64,000 nucleotides of DNA from Cyclospora cayetanensis (taxonomy: Eukaryota; Apicomplexa; Conoidasida; Eucoccidiorida; Eimeriidae), in NCBI RefSeq assembly GCF_002999335.1, contig NW_020312752.1:62001-126000 (forward strand), read 5' to 3'. The position numbers and the translations under genes were made by a program. Shown here piece by piece: positions 50,071 through 61,028 of the stretch. Position 1 is the first letter of the stretch; each line of letters starts with the position of its first letter. The notes beneath the pieces are model-generated. The model was not told where the DNA came from and did not search any database. It worked only from the letters and a program-made list of their open reading frames with translations.

Positions 50071-51371
50071 TTAGGCTCGCATGGCCCTGTTGCCCATACC
50101 TCCTCTGTGTGCGGTGGCAATAGACACATTGGGGAGTGAGATGTTGAGAGCTTGGAGCATTTCCGCAGTGTCTTGGTCGATGGAAATGGTTGTAACATCA
50201 ATCTCAGACTTATCGGGGACGAAGTCCATGCGTCTCTCGCGCTCCTCCTCCTGCAGCTTAAGAGAAATCCCACGGACTGGGCCCTTCTGGATGCGTTTCA
50301 TCAAATGCTGCATTGCGAAGACGAAAACGTATAGAGTTGAACGGTTTACACCATCTAGAATCTGGTAACACGGTAACTACGAGAAGTCTTAACTTTTAAA
50401 CCTAAGGACTCCCTAACAAAGTCTCAACTGTCACGCTGAATGTGCTCGTCCACGCAGTGTATGAGCTCTGCGTACTGTGATGAATCCAGCGACCTTGTTA
50501 CGGATGCGCTTTGAGGGGGGCAGCGCCACCTCCTCTGTGATTTTCTTGTTGATCTGGAAATCCAAAGTAAGCCTGAATAGTTGCGCATTCGAAACATCAC
50601 AACGCCCTAAGTAATTGAACAACCGCTCGGCAGGCAAAATTAAACGATAAAGACCCCAAAACTTACTTAGCGTAGTACTTCTCGACGATTTGGCGCGCAG
50701 CGCGCTTCACAGTCTTGGTCCTGACACGCCCCTGAAAAGGTCAAAAAACCACCACATCAGCAGCAAACTGAAATCCGATTCCACGATGGCATCCAATGAC
50801 TTTCGTGGTTTTTCGCTGTACAGGCATGCCATGGAACAAGAATTGGAAAAATGTCGATGAAACGTCACTCGTGTGCACAACAGTGCAAGCTGGAAATGGA
50901 TCCTGCCAAGCACATGGACGTGAAGCAACAGAAGGACAACTAAAAGGTGCCACTCCAATTCTTCTATGTGCAGCACAACGAGCAACCAAAAGGGCTCATG
51001 TATCTTCGTGGAACCCGGGAAGCATAGAAGAGCTCCTCCGGTGAGAGTGAAGGCCTTATGCAAGCTGCCACAATTTCCGAAAAGGGTGCGAACCGAAAAA
51101 CTGAGGGAAGAGACGTCAATACGTCTTGAAAAAAGACGGAACAAGCTCAAGTTACGTGCGGTCAGCATGCTCCATGCCGAAATCTTTGAGGGATGCCAGA
51201 TCCATGGGCAATTACTCGTTCAGAGCGCAGGAAAAAATGCGAGAACAGTTTCTGGAGACTTCTTTAATTAAACGCAAGGCAGATCCCTTAGCAGGAGGGC
51301 CACAGAGTAGAACCCCACAAGAGGGGAGTTGCACGAACGTTGGGATGAGGGCCTGCGGTAATTCTCACCAT
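50071..51371 (-). CDS. RPS17: 40S ribosomal protein S17 (eS17)
   Basis: Four exons, 51371-51369 (the ATG alone), 50731-50667, 50572-50476 and 50307-50071, join in phase to give 133 aa; human RPS17 has 135. The protein reads M, then [59 protein letters not shown] and [20 protein letters not shown], matching eS17 through its whole length. It is a component of the cytosolic small ribosomal subunit head. Intron 1 is about 640 bp and directly follows the initiator ATG (donor GTGAGA), the same arrangement I recall for vertebrate RPS17. A different initiator exon is possible but the ATG-GTGAG junction in phase is persuasive. Confidence 0.95.
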
Positions 51372-52280
51372 TTTCAAGACTCGGAACGATCCCGGAAAAC
51401 GTTGCGCACAGAACAGAAGGAAACAGACCCGTCGAGAAGTTTCTTCAGTCTCTCGAGCTCAATGTCCTCCTTTCAATTCCGCATAAATCCGAAGGCCACG
51501 CACAACAGCCCCACGGGAGCCCACCTTCGCTTTTGGGGCTTTGCCCTCTTTTTACTGAAAAAGCCTGGCATACTGAAATTAATTGATACCGTGAACGTTT
51601 AGCTCCATAATAAATATCAACTTAGCCTTTTAATATATGAAAGCGGCCGCATGTCATGTGTTAATGGAACCCTCGTTGTACATTCTCGCCCTACACAAAG
51701 AGCAATACTCGTAGAAAATGAGCGGTAAAGAAGGGTATTGGTGCTGCGCAAGGCCATATATCACAAAAAAGCCTACACATTAAGTATTCATATTCCTCCA
51801 TTTGAGCTAAAAGTGTGTCGTGGGAATTAAGGGTCTGCCGGATCCTTCTTGCACTCACTGTGTCTCGCGCCAAAGCCAGGTACTGCCTTTTATGGGTGGC
51901 CTCCTTAAGCCCCTTGCCCCTTTTTTGATTATTTCCTCCTTTCCCCGATTCTTTTTCGGAACTTGCACCCTCAGAGTCTCTCTTTCACGGTGGATCAACA
52001 AGATACTTCTGAGCCACCTTCCAGCAGCTGGACACCCTGTGAGGAACCTGGATTTCATCGAAAGTGCACAATCTACTGCATTTCCTCATGAAACCGAGTT
52101 CTCAGCTATAGCAGTGATGCGTTTTATATGAACGTTGAATTATTATGCACGGAGGGCCTGTACTGGTGGCGGACGGTGATTTGGTTCCGTTGCCTTGTGA
52201 GTCCTGGCGAACAGCCCGGGTCTATCGCATATCTAGCCTCAGCAGTATTCATCCCCACATGCCAGCCGTTTGGTAAAAGA
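51372..52280. other. Divergent intergenic region (RPS17 / histidine phosphatase)
   Basis: About 900 bp between divergent start codons. Nothing coding is recognised. Confidence 0.4.
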
Positions 52281-54094
52281 ATGGCAGCTCACTTGGCTTG
52301 TGCAGCAGAACTGAATTATTGCTGCGAGGTTTTCGCCATTCGCCACGGCCTCACAGATTACAATGCAGAACGGCGCCTCCAGGTATGCCGTGCTGTGTAG
52401 ATCAGGGGTTTCTTTGGGGGCACTGCAGGAAGAAGGAACAAGCACTCATAAATGTAGGAGCACCTCTAGCTGTTTTGTTTCTGCACAGGGGCAGCTTGAC
52501 GTGCCTTTGAATGACATAGGCAGGGAACAATGCAGAGAGTGCGGCAAGAAATTGAAGTACGTCTTTTGGCGACTGAGCGCCGGGAATCGCATACAGACTA
52601 TATTAGAAATATTCAGTCGGTTCTTCTTAATTGGAGTGGCAGTAGTGCAGTGCCTTCGACAGACGCTACACATCATCCGTTTCATTAATTTTCCCCATCG
52701 ATTTCCTCCTGTTGCAGGTCCATGATTGAAAGCGGAAAGAACTTTCAGATTGAAGTCATTTACTCGAGTCCTCTGAATCGAACACGCGAGTCCGCGGAAA
52801 TGTGCGTCTCCAGTTCTCCCAGGAATATGCAGTGTGCCCTCTGGTCCGGTTTTTCTTATCCCTCCGCCTCACGGGTGGAGCAGGATGGGGTTAGTGACCT
52901 TTCGATTCAAGTGAAAACTTTCATTTGTGTAGTGGTCACCGGCCATCCGAAATCAACCATTGTTTGTGATCTTACAGAATCCGGCAGGCGGCTGGCATCG
53001 ACTGCAAGATTGTGCTGGATGGGCGTATTCAAGAGTGGAATGCTGGAATTCTTCAAGGTGTGAAGGTGGTGAAATAGGCTTTAACCCGTGGTCGTATATT
53101 CAAGGTCTGCTAACCGTCCAGGCTTCTAAAGTTGCAATTGCAGCAACAGCAGAAATCCGCGTAACTTCCTTGAATATTCCTGACGGTGTGCAGGTCACTT
53201 GCTGGATGAACTGCCAGTCTTGTTCCCTAAGGAGTGGGGGGCTTGGAACAGGAGCAGGTAAAAGCAAGGCACATTTCAGGCTGTTGGTTGTCCCGTGTTC
53301 AGTGGTATTGAAATGCAATCTGTTAGTAACTGTTTATTGATGGAGAACTGCTTTGTGTCTTCACAGGGACCCTGGGTTTGTCTTTCCAAGGGGCGAGAGC
53401 TTTCAGCAACGGTATATCCTACTCTACCGCTACTTCTTGTACTCTCGATTGCCCAATTTTTCCACTGTTCATCGACCATGATGCTTTAGGTTTTGAACTG
53501 CAGGAACTGTGTTGGTTGTAAAGTTTTGGCCGGTGCTGCAGGTATAATCGGGTGAAGGAATTCTTTTTAGAAGTTACTGCACGGCATACCAGGCAAAGAA
53601 TAATCGTTGTGACTCATGGGGGTGTCCTGGACGATTTGTTTAGACTCGTGAGGTAAGGCTTTGCGCTATTGCTGAAGGGTGCCAGCTGGGGCACATGGCA
53701 GGTTTGACGGCAGTCGGAGTCCCAAATTGCATATTACTTGGGAGTCACTATGCATCCTTAATGGGTTTCTGTGCTGTTCGCAAGGAATATCCCCATGAAC
53801 ATCAAAACCAATGCACCGAAACTAAATGCAGAACTTCACATCGTGAAAGCCCATACGAGCAAAGCACGAACGATGCCGCTCATGGCGGAGGACAATCCAT
53901 CTGAGGATTGTTGGAATGATTCTCCTAGTGCCTCCTTGACGACTTCACTGACTGAAGCACACCCGTCTGAGAGCCCAGAAATCACTTGGGAAATTGTGCG
54001 ATGGGGGAAAATGTCGAAGAACGACCAGCGGCTTGCAGGAAAACTTGAAGAAACGCCTATAGACATTTCTCTCAGAGCTATTGAATATGCATAA
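52281..54094 (+). CDS. Histidine phosphatase superfamily (phosphoglycerate mutase-like)
   Basis: Eight exons, 52281-52382, 52489-52556, 52718-52801, 52978-53057, 53194-53257, 53367-53411, 53542-53652 and 53785-54094, all join in phase to give 287 aa. Key features are FAIRHGLTDYN (phospho-accepting His22), GQLDVPLNDIGREQ, VIYSSPLNRTRESAE, the acidic RIQEWNAGILQGHL (Glu in the usual E-x-x-x-G context), FPRGESFQQRYNRV and IVVTHGGVLDDLFR with His173. This is the RHG...THGG architecture of phosphoglycerate mutases and small-molecule phosphatases. The monomer size and C-terminal NIPMNIKTNAPKLNAELHIV suit a phosphatase of the broad-specificity branch rather than glycolytic dPGM. The last 60 residues are acidic and unique. 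Confidence 0.92.
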
Positions 54095-54729
54095 CCAGCA
54101 ACCAAGAAGGCTGCCACCGATTCATGTATCAAGCTTTCCGATAGACGTCAGTTCGATAGGCTGTTTTCATAAGCCTCCCAATGGAGCCCTGTCATTCTTC
54201 ATGTTGAGAGGGGGGAAGGAGTTTGATTTTTTGTCGGCCTTTCTAACTTTAGCTGGGCCGGTGCCACTGGTTCTGAATGAGACAACCAGTGGCACGTTTG
54301 CTGAACCTTCCGTTTCCTGGAGGTTTGGCGTCAAAATTATTCCCATAAAGCTTCAATGTCAAAGTAGTCCTGTAGGCATGGTGCCTTTAAGGACTTAACG
54401 CAGCTTTCCCTCGTAAATATTGGTGTGTCACGAAACTTCACCGAGCAATGTGCGCCTTACCATATGTATGCCTCACGTCAAATGAAAAAGGAACGATCCG
54501 TCCCACGTTTATTGGAAGCATTTGCGAGCAAACTAATCAATTCCGCAATGTCTTAAGTTTATTCGACTTGAACTTGAATTGAGCTCGAAGTACGCTGTGC
54601 TAGTATAAACAGTTCGGGTGTACGGGTAGTGGGCACATGCGAGCTTCGTTCACCTCAATAATCCTTTGTACGTCATTTTACGCACCATTGCGCTGGAATA
54701 TATTGAATAGCTTTGAATAGTGTGCAACA
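54095..54729. other. Intergenic region between tandem genes
   Basis: About 630 bp of AT-rich sequence with no exon. It probably holds the 3' UTR of the phosphatase gene and the promoter of the secreted-protein gene. Confidence 0.4.
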
Positions 54730-56320
54730 ATGGGTCGATGGGAGACGCCGGCTCTCGCTCTTTGTGCCTTCTGCTTAACTTCCGCAGCAGCATCCCCTGT
54801 TTTGAAAGATGGGCTATGGTCTAGAATCGGTCTTCAACTGCCTGATATTGCCGAACATGGCATAAACGTGCATAGAAATGGGCCAGGCGCTAGATTTAAG
54901 CAGGAGGAAACCGAGAAAGTGCAGATGAGGGAATGCGGAGAAGGTAGTCATATGGCTATGCTGTGGCGAATGCAAAGACCAACCTACAATGGAACATTGG
55001 ATAAACAGGCCACAAGGGACTACTGACTATGTCAATAGACAATGCTGATCCTGACGCAACGATTCTTATTCATGCTCAACTTTCAAAGACAGCCTTTACC
55101 GCCTTCTCTGGCGCGGTATGCTGCATATTTGTTTGAATCCGTTAAAACAGATCATGGAGTAGCTTCAGGCAGCGGAAAAGGAATTTATACTGAAAGATAT
55201 TGAGATTCCAGTGGAAACAGTTGATGATCGCTGCTTTCTTGTAAGATACAAAGCGGACTTCGGAACTGTTTTCTGCGCGAGGTCAGGTCCCATTCAAGAA
55301 GAATGCACCCATGAATCATAGCAATGCTTCTGTTGTACAATACCAGAAGCCTTCACAGCCGTAATGAATGGATGAATTACCTCCATGAAGGCATCTTGTG
55401 CGAGGAAACCGGAGTGGTAAGTATACATTTGTCTTTCGTACAGAGCGAAAAGCCCATGCTCCCTTCCTTTCAGAAAGGCAAACTGCCTGCAGAGCCAGGG
55501 ATAGAAATGTGTGTTATGCTAGGTTTCATTTCCTCCATGGGACAGTTTCACCAGCTGGTTGCTTCAGGGAAAAGGAAGAAGCTCTAGTGCAAACAATGCC
55601 AGTGGAGGAGCCCTCTGGAATCAATATCCACCTGTAATTTCCATTGGTTAACACCGGATAAGGCGATGAAATGAGTGCCGTACAGCTCAGACAGTCCTCT
55701 GGGAAAGCCACAGCTCTCAGTCAACGGCGTCACTGTTCAGGTACGGACATACTACACCTCTGCTGGAAAGCCAGTATTGCATCTTGCTGGCTGCGTCCTG
55801 ACAGGAGATGGAGGGCCTACAAAGGGTGAGTAGGTTAGAGCATCTGCCCACGCATGTGTAGTATGTGAATTATTTCCAGGCTCAAGCCGTAAGAGAGTAA
55901 GCCAATTAAAATCGCGCACACAAGGCAAGGCCAAGTTGCCTTGGCCTAAAGGTGTATCGCCCTTTTACACGACTATCATACGCATGAAGAACACAATAAT
56001 GTGACTCTGGCTGTTCAGCGTCACTCCAAGCCCTCCATCGCCAAGCATACACGAGTTCCCTAACCCGGCGGCCTCGGTTAATCCTCACAACCCGAACAGC
56101 CTAGATGCTGACGGCGAGGAGAAAACTGCAGAAGGTAATTACTTTGGATGCACTATCACCTCTGTCATCAGTTTAAAGCGATAAGATCGGACTAATGACG
56201 GTCAAATTTGCGTGCACAGAAATCGCTGCGATTAATGAAGCAGCAGCTGAGCAGCGGCTTGTGAGCCTCAAGGACCCGCGTGTTCCGGAAACAGGATTTG
56301 CAAGGAAGTCAATGGAATAG
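54730..56320 (+). CDS. Secreted protein, possible PH-like domain
   Basis: Eight small exons join in phase: 54730-54943, 55009-55115, 55169-55281, 55347-55416, 55474-55522, 55691-55829, 56019-56134 and 56220-56320, about 302 aa. Residues 1-22 (TPALALCAFCLTSAAAS) are a signal peptide. A middle segment, DPDATILIHAQLSKTAFTAF then DDRCFLVRYKADFGTVFCAR then SRNEWMNYLHEGILCEE, has the strand pattern and terminal Trp helix of a PH fold. The C-terminal third is Pro and Ala-rich with no GPI signal. Six cysteines follow the signal peptide. Secreted PH proteins such as rhoptry apical surface protein RASP2 are known in Apicomplexa, so a role in the apical organelles is a guess. The donors at 55523 and 55830 are uncertain. 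Confidence 0.7.
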
Positions 56321-56700
56321 TCAACTGCTGAAAACTCCACTTCTAGTGCGAGCTGATGCCCTTTCTGTTGTATCAAAGACCTCGAAAACAGCGCAAGGGT
56401 ATACCAACTCGTAGATCAGTGAAACAGAAAGTCTTGTCTCTAGCCACACCTCGCAAAGAAAATGCACGATTCAGTTCGCATCCTGCGAAAGTGCACCTGG
56501 TGCGCGCCACGCGCCCGCCACACCCGCAGCCACTGCAAGAAGAACATGTATGTAAAGCCTCCCAGATGCCAGTCTGTGCTCGTCAAGTGCCTTTCTATGA
56601 GACCAGCAGCAATCGAGCCCTGGTGTTTCGAACATGCAATGAACTCCAATATAATTGAACCCTACACATAAGCAAAAAATGCCAATCCAATAAGCACGAT
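56321..56700. other. Convergent intergenic region
   Basis: A short GC-rich stretch at 56460-56600 is open in two + frames but resembles nothing known. No gene is called. Confidence 0.35.
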
Positions 56701-57116
56701 CTACGTTTCGCTTGTCATATACGGCCGCGGTTCCTTATGTAGAATCTTGACAAGCAAGTAGTTCTTCCACGGGCCTATGCGGTACCCCAGAGGCTGCAGA
56801 CGAACAACATCTCCGAGGCGCGCCTCGCTGGCCTCGTCGTGAGCCCACACTTTTTTTGTATACCTGAACGCCTTCTTGTACCTCACTACATACATATACC
56901 TGCGCGAAATACCCAATCCACAGAGGATGCTATACGCTGTCAATCGTCAACTTGTTTCTCACCACAGGACGGCAAAAGTTGGATGGAAGCGGACTAGACA
57001 CGTAGTGTTTTTTCATAGTAAAAGATTTACCTGTCACAGGCCACACGGATAGACTTCGGGTGCTTATCGTTGATCACGTAACCGACCAGCTCGTTGCCAG
57101 GGAGCTTGTTCTTCAT
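56701..57116 (-). CDS. Bacterial-type ribosomal protein uS17, organellar
   Basis: Two exons, 57116-57031 and 56899-56701, join in phase 2 for 94 aa, normal for bacterial S17. The protein runs [69 protein letters not shown] and [10 protein letters not shown], which is the uS17 OB-fold pattern (KT-like strand, YKK...KxxAHDE, GDxVxI, SKxKxW). It binds rRNA in the small subunit. It is unrelated to eS17, encoded 6 kb away. No long presequence is visible. The mitochondrion is more likely than the apicoplast, but this is not shown by sequence. Confidence 0.88.
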
Positions 57117-59103
57117 AACTAAAAACATTCACACCGCCAGCAATATCGTAGTTCTGGTCAGCACAAACAAACTCGTGATCAAGGGGCAAGGCAAGTCCCC
57201 CACCCATTTCCTGGGTTAACAAATGCAAAATACAACTCCATCCATCAACATGAATCCTCCCCTCTCCGACTCTCTTCAGTGTCCATTGTCTCCCCAAAAG
57301 GCGGGGTGCGTGTTCATCGTTAATCCCTCCACTCCCTGGGGTGTAAATTGACAACAGTTTCGCAAGCACCAGCCTAAAACACTGTGCAGCCTGAGGCGGT
57401 GCAAACATCCGTACATGTGCGCAAGTATCCAGCAGTGGAGCGCTGCCAGGTTTTGTAGTGCCAGTGCTGTAGCACTAGCGTCAGATTCAGCATCGTGTGA
57501 ATGCCCTGCTAGGAAGGCTTCATCAGCTCCTCATGCGCATAAGACACAAACAGGGAGTGGCATCTGGAGATAAAACAAGTGCAACAACTCCAAAGGAACT
57601 TTCCGCTCGACTTCGACCTTGTTAGTGGCCTTCGTCGGGTCCCACCCAACGCTTGAAAATCCAATTGTTAATTCATTTTTAGGTGTATAGATGCATAGTA
57701 GCAACTCAAGAGGAACAGCGTAGATTCTATTGCCTGACTTCCTCCGACTTCCAGGCTGAGAAGTGCATGCAACAACTGTGCAGAGCCCCATGACTGGCAA
57801 TGTCAGAGAGCATGCAAAACCGTTATTTCTTTCTCATGGAAATTTTTACCTTGTTCCTCGTGGAACTGTCTCTTGTGGCTGAGATATGTCCGACTCAAAT
57901 ATCAAAGTTCTTCCTTCCTTGGTGATGGAAGCAGGGTGGCCTGCAGCATGCGAACGGAATGCTCGTGAGGTGCATATCGAAACCGCACACATGAGAAGCT
58001 GGCGTTGCAATTTAAAAGAAGATCCTTCTATGCTCTCCAGAAGCAATAGTTGGCTACATCGTGTTCCCCAGGGGTGGTGCTATTTACATAGTTAGACCAG
58101 TGGGATTTTGCGCGGCCCAGGCCACAGCAAGCATTGCAATTCTTATCACCACAGTTCCTACAGCACCTGGCACGATTTGGGGCAGGTGCCCATAGGACTA
58201 ATGATGGGCAGGCGGTAAAGCATCACAAGCTCAGGACGTAGTCTGGCGGCTCTTCGATGCAGGCGCGCAGCGATTCTGTGGCATTATTTACTGCGCTGCC
58301 ATGGAACCACGCATTGAAGCTAGTTCAGTGGCTATATATAATAGGGGGTGTGGATTCATTATTAAGGACGGGACTCGAGGAGATTTGCTTAATATTTATT
58401 CGCGACGGTCATGTATTATCGTAGGTGGCCAGAGGTAAATGCTTTGCTCCAGACTCGGTTCAAATTTAGGAAACTTATGAGGTATTTTTCCAGAAATGTC
58501 CCTTGCTTTTCTTATCGCCTCCCTTGGGGTTCTACCATGATGGGAGCGGGATAGCTAGGTTGCTTGTTGCTACACCCCGAAAGCAACTCGAGCATTCACT
58601 GCTTGTTGCGTGTACATCTAGCGCATACGCACGCAAATGCTTCTTGCCGCATCAAGCTAACACCTTTCACCAGGATATATGACACCGAGTCAAATTCTCA
58701 CTAATTTTTTATTAGAGATAGTAGTAGAAGGTACAGCCTGAAGCCTTCCCTCTAGAGCTTGTCAGTGTCTCATTCACATGGAACATCCCCTGGACATTAT
58801 GCGTACAGAGATCGACTCCCTGAGTTTTGTCCTGGGTCTCTATCGCTAGAATTGCGGAATCTGCCCCCTAAGCCTCTGTCACCCTACCTTTCTGAACAGG
58901 TGCTCAGCACGCGATTCCCTACCGTGGGTGTGGGTGCTTAGGCGCCGCAGTAGTTCAAAGTAATATCTACTTGCAAGAAAAATATCGAAGCATATTCAAA
59001 AGTTATTCCTTCAGTTCCGATGGTAGCCCCCACTTAAAGGCAAGACACGCCTGCTGTGCAGGAGGGTCAAACGCCTTCTGCAAAAGAATGCGTAGTTGGC
59101 TTT
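57117..59103. other. Gene-poor intergenic region
   Basis: No exon is supported over about 2 kb. It carries one dispersed repeat copy at 58577-58658. Confidence 0.45.
58577..58658 (+). repeat. Dispersed repeat copy 3
   Basis: The blocks GAGCATTCACTGCTTGTTG, ACATCTAGCGCATACGCACG and TTCTTGCCGCATCAAGCT match the other three copies with scattered substitutions. Confidence 0.6.
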
Positions 59104-60228
59104 TCAAGTGGCACTGAAGTAAGTAGGGAAGTACAGAGACTCGGATGCCCGCGCATGCATATCGAGCGAGCTAAAAAAGAGGCGCTGAGCAACAGGGGGA
59201 AGTTTGTGTGGCAGCAGATCTCGTACGAAGGCGAGCTCAAAAAGATGCATATACGGCTTCAGTTGCTGCATTACTCCACACTCCTGCACGTGAACCATGT
59301 GAAGCTCCACGCGTTTCCGATGTCGTTTCCGATCGATGGGATGCACTAACACCATTGGAATGCAAATGTCGCGTAGGTCAGCCAAGCATATGAGCACAGC
59401 GATCCTCGCCAATTTCATTTCCTCCGGTTGACACGCTGTAAAATCAGGGGACACCTGCTCAATGCGATCACTGCATAAAGTCTCAAAAAGAGCTTCTGCC
59501 GCGAAAGCCTTCCTTGCTCCTCCCCTCTGCTCTACGCTGCCAGCCTCAATGGGGTGGTCCGCTGCTGTTCCTACCTTCCCAATGGTATCGCTGTGAAGGG
59601 GCTGCAAGGCCTCTTTCCTTCGGGGAAACGCTAGAGGGCCGGGGGACCAAAGTCTTTGTTGCTCATCGTCGAACAAAGAAGGGCTGGCTCGGTGGTCACC
59701 CACTGGAACCTCTTCCTTCAACTGAAGAAACGACCGAGGACTACCATTATTGTGCAGTATGGAACAATTGTTCGACGCGTTAACCGCTCTGTTGGGGGCT
59801 ACGAAATAAAGCGATCCCTCAGTTTTGTCAGGGCCTCTGATTACCGCAGCGCGTGGTGAGTATGCAGCACCACAAGCATCTTGTTTGGTACAATCAGTCG
59901 ATGAGGCTTCTTCCCAGGTTGAATGGTGACTAGCCAGGAAGGCGGTCTTCTGGCAGGCACTAGCACCGGTGACCCCGTTACCAGCGTGCTCGCGTACAAA
60001 CACTGGCTTTGGAACCAATGGAACGACATAAGAGCAGTCCTTGGAGTCGTCCTTTTGTTGCATCCTATTGTTACCCGCGATGGTGGAAGGATTTGAATGG
60101 TTCTCGGACGCCTGCGAGGGCTCCGTAACTGCGCCCTCAGAACACAGGAAAGTCCCCAAATGTATACAAACCACAAGCAGCGCGGCAAGAAAAGTCATCT
60201 CGAACGTACTGAAGGTGCAAGAAAGCAA
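59104..60228 (-). CDS. Secreted protein of unknown function
   Basis: A single open exon encodes up to 374 aa. The in-frame ATG at 60198 starts a typical signal peptide (MTFLAALLVVCIHLGTFLCS). I do not recognise the mature protein. Its first 200 residues are Ser, Pro and Asn-rich with NxS/T sites. The last 150 look folded: PDFTACQPEEMKLARIAVLI, CLADLRDICIPMVLV, a basic patch RKRHRKR, and LLPHKLPPVAQRLFF. The start may lie in an exon joined by the acceptor at about 60214 (TTGCACCTTCAG), in which case the hydrophobic segment would be internal. The neighbouring gene ends only 17 bp upstream, so the two may be one gene. Confidence 0.55.
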   Translation of the reverse strand: MLSCTFSTFEMTFLAALLVVCIHLGTFLCSEGAVTEPSQASENHSNPSTIAGNNRMQQKDDSKDCSYVVPLVPKPVFVREHAGNGVTGASACQKTAFLASHHSTWEEASSTDCTKQDACGAAYSPRAAVIRGPDKTEGSLYFVAPNRAVNASNNCSILHNNGSPRSFLQLKEEVPVGDHRASPSLFDDEQQRLWSPGPLAFPRRKEALQPLHSDTIGKVGTAADHPIEAGSVEQRGGARKAFAAEALFETLCSDRIEQVSPDFTACQPEEMKLARIAVLICLADLRDICIPMVLVHPIDRKRHRKRVELHMVHVQECGVMQQLKPYMHLFELAFVRDLLPHKLPPVAQRLFFSSLDMHARASESLYFPTYFSAT

Positions 60229-60244
60229 GCCTGAAGTGTATTGC

Positions 60245-61028
60245 TCAAGCGCTGACTTGGCAGCTGGTGCAGCCTTGCAAGTGTCCTAAATAATCACTAT
60301 ACCTCTCAGCTGCCCGTTTGCTTGTGCTATATGGTGGGTGGGGGGCTATCGACGAACCTGCAGGGGTTTCCTTTGCACAAGGTGACGAGTTGCATTTTAC
60401 CGGGCTGCTCTCTGCACCCGCTGGCCGAATGCCAGTGAGCGTTCCGATACCCCAGACCTGCGTGAGGCCTTCTGCCTTTTGAGCCAGGCGGGTGGCTTCG
60501 GTGGCAGAAGCCGCCAGCAGGGCCTCTCCAGTCACCACTGCTGGCGCTACCGGCTCCCCGGTGCCCCCGCAGCTCCGACAAAAAGGCGCGTCTAGAAGTC
60601 CCAAGGCTGAAGCGCCTGAAGGCAGCTCGCTGCTGTACAGACAACCCACATGAACAAGGATGGCTCTAGTGACCCTGCAGACGACCCAATCACGGCAGGG
60701 CTTAATTAGTGAGCGGGCCCTGCTGCAACACAGGAGGGTAGGTCCGTTATTTGTGTAGAAGCAATAAAACTGATAAGAAAACCTGTTTAGAATAAATGCC
60801 GCCTTACCCCCTCTGGCGCTTGCGAACTGTTGAGACGCCACCTTCCTGAACGCTGGGTGTTCCGACGAAGTTCTCGGGAGGCTGAACAGCAATGTGAGGT
60901 AGCTGCGCTTGTGTTTGGCCCAGCTGCGAGCTCGGAGCCTCTTGCTTTGGCCGAGAACCTACGGGGTGCAGAGATGGAACGCCTTTCACAAGGCCCATGA
61001 TGGCCTGAGGGGAGCTGCTATCGATCAT
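60245..61028 (-). CDS. Hypothetical protein, Cys-containing
   Basis: Two GC-rich exons, 61028-60808 and 60632-60245, join in phase 2 to give 202 aa. I do not recognise the family. Exon 1 begins MIDSSSPQAIMGLVKGVPSL and is Gln/Pro-rich. Exon 2 has PFCRSCGGTG, then an Ala-rich helix EALLAASATEATRLAQKAEG and a C-terminal CTSCQVSA. An acceptor just upstream of 61060, followed by coding-looking FPAANVFLQ, suggests that the first ATG may be internal and that more 5' exons exist. Its stop is 17 bp from the next start. Confidence 0.45.
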
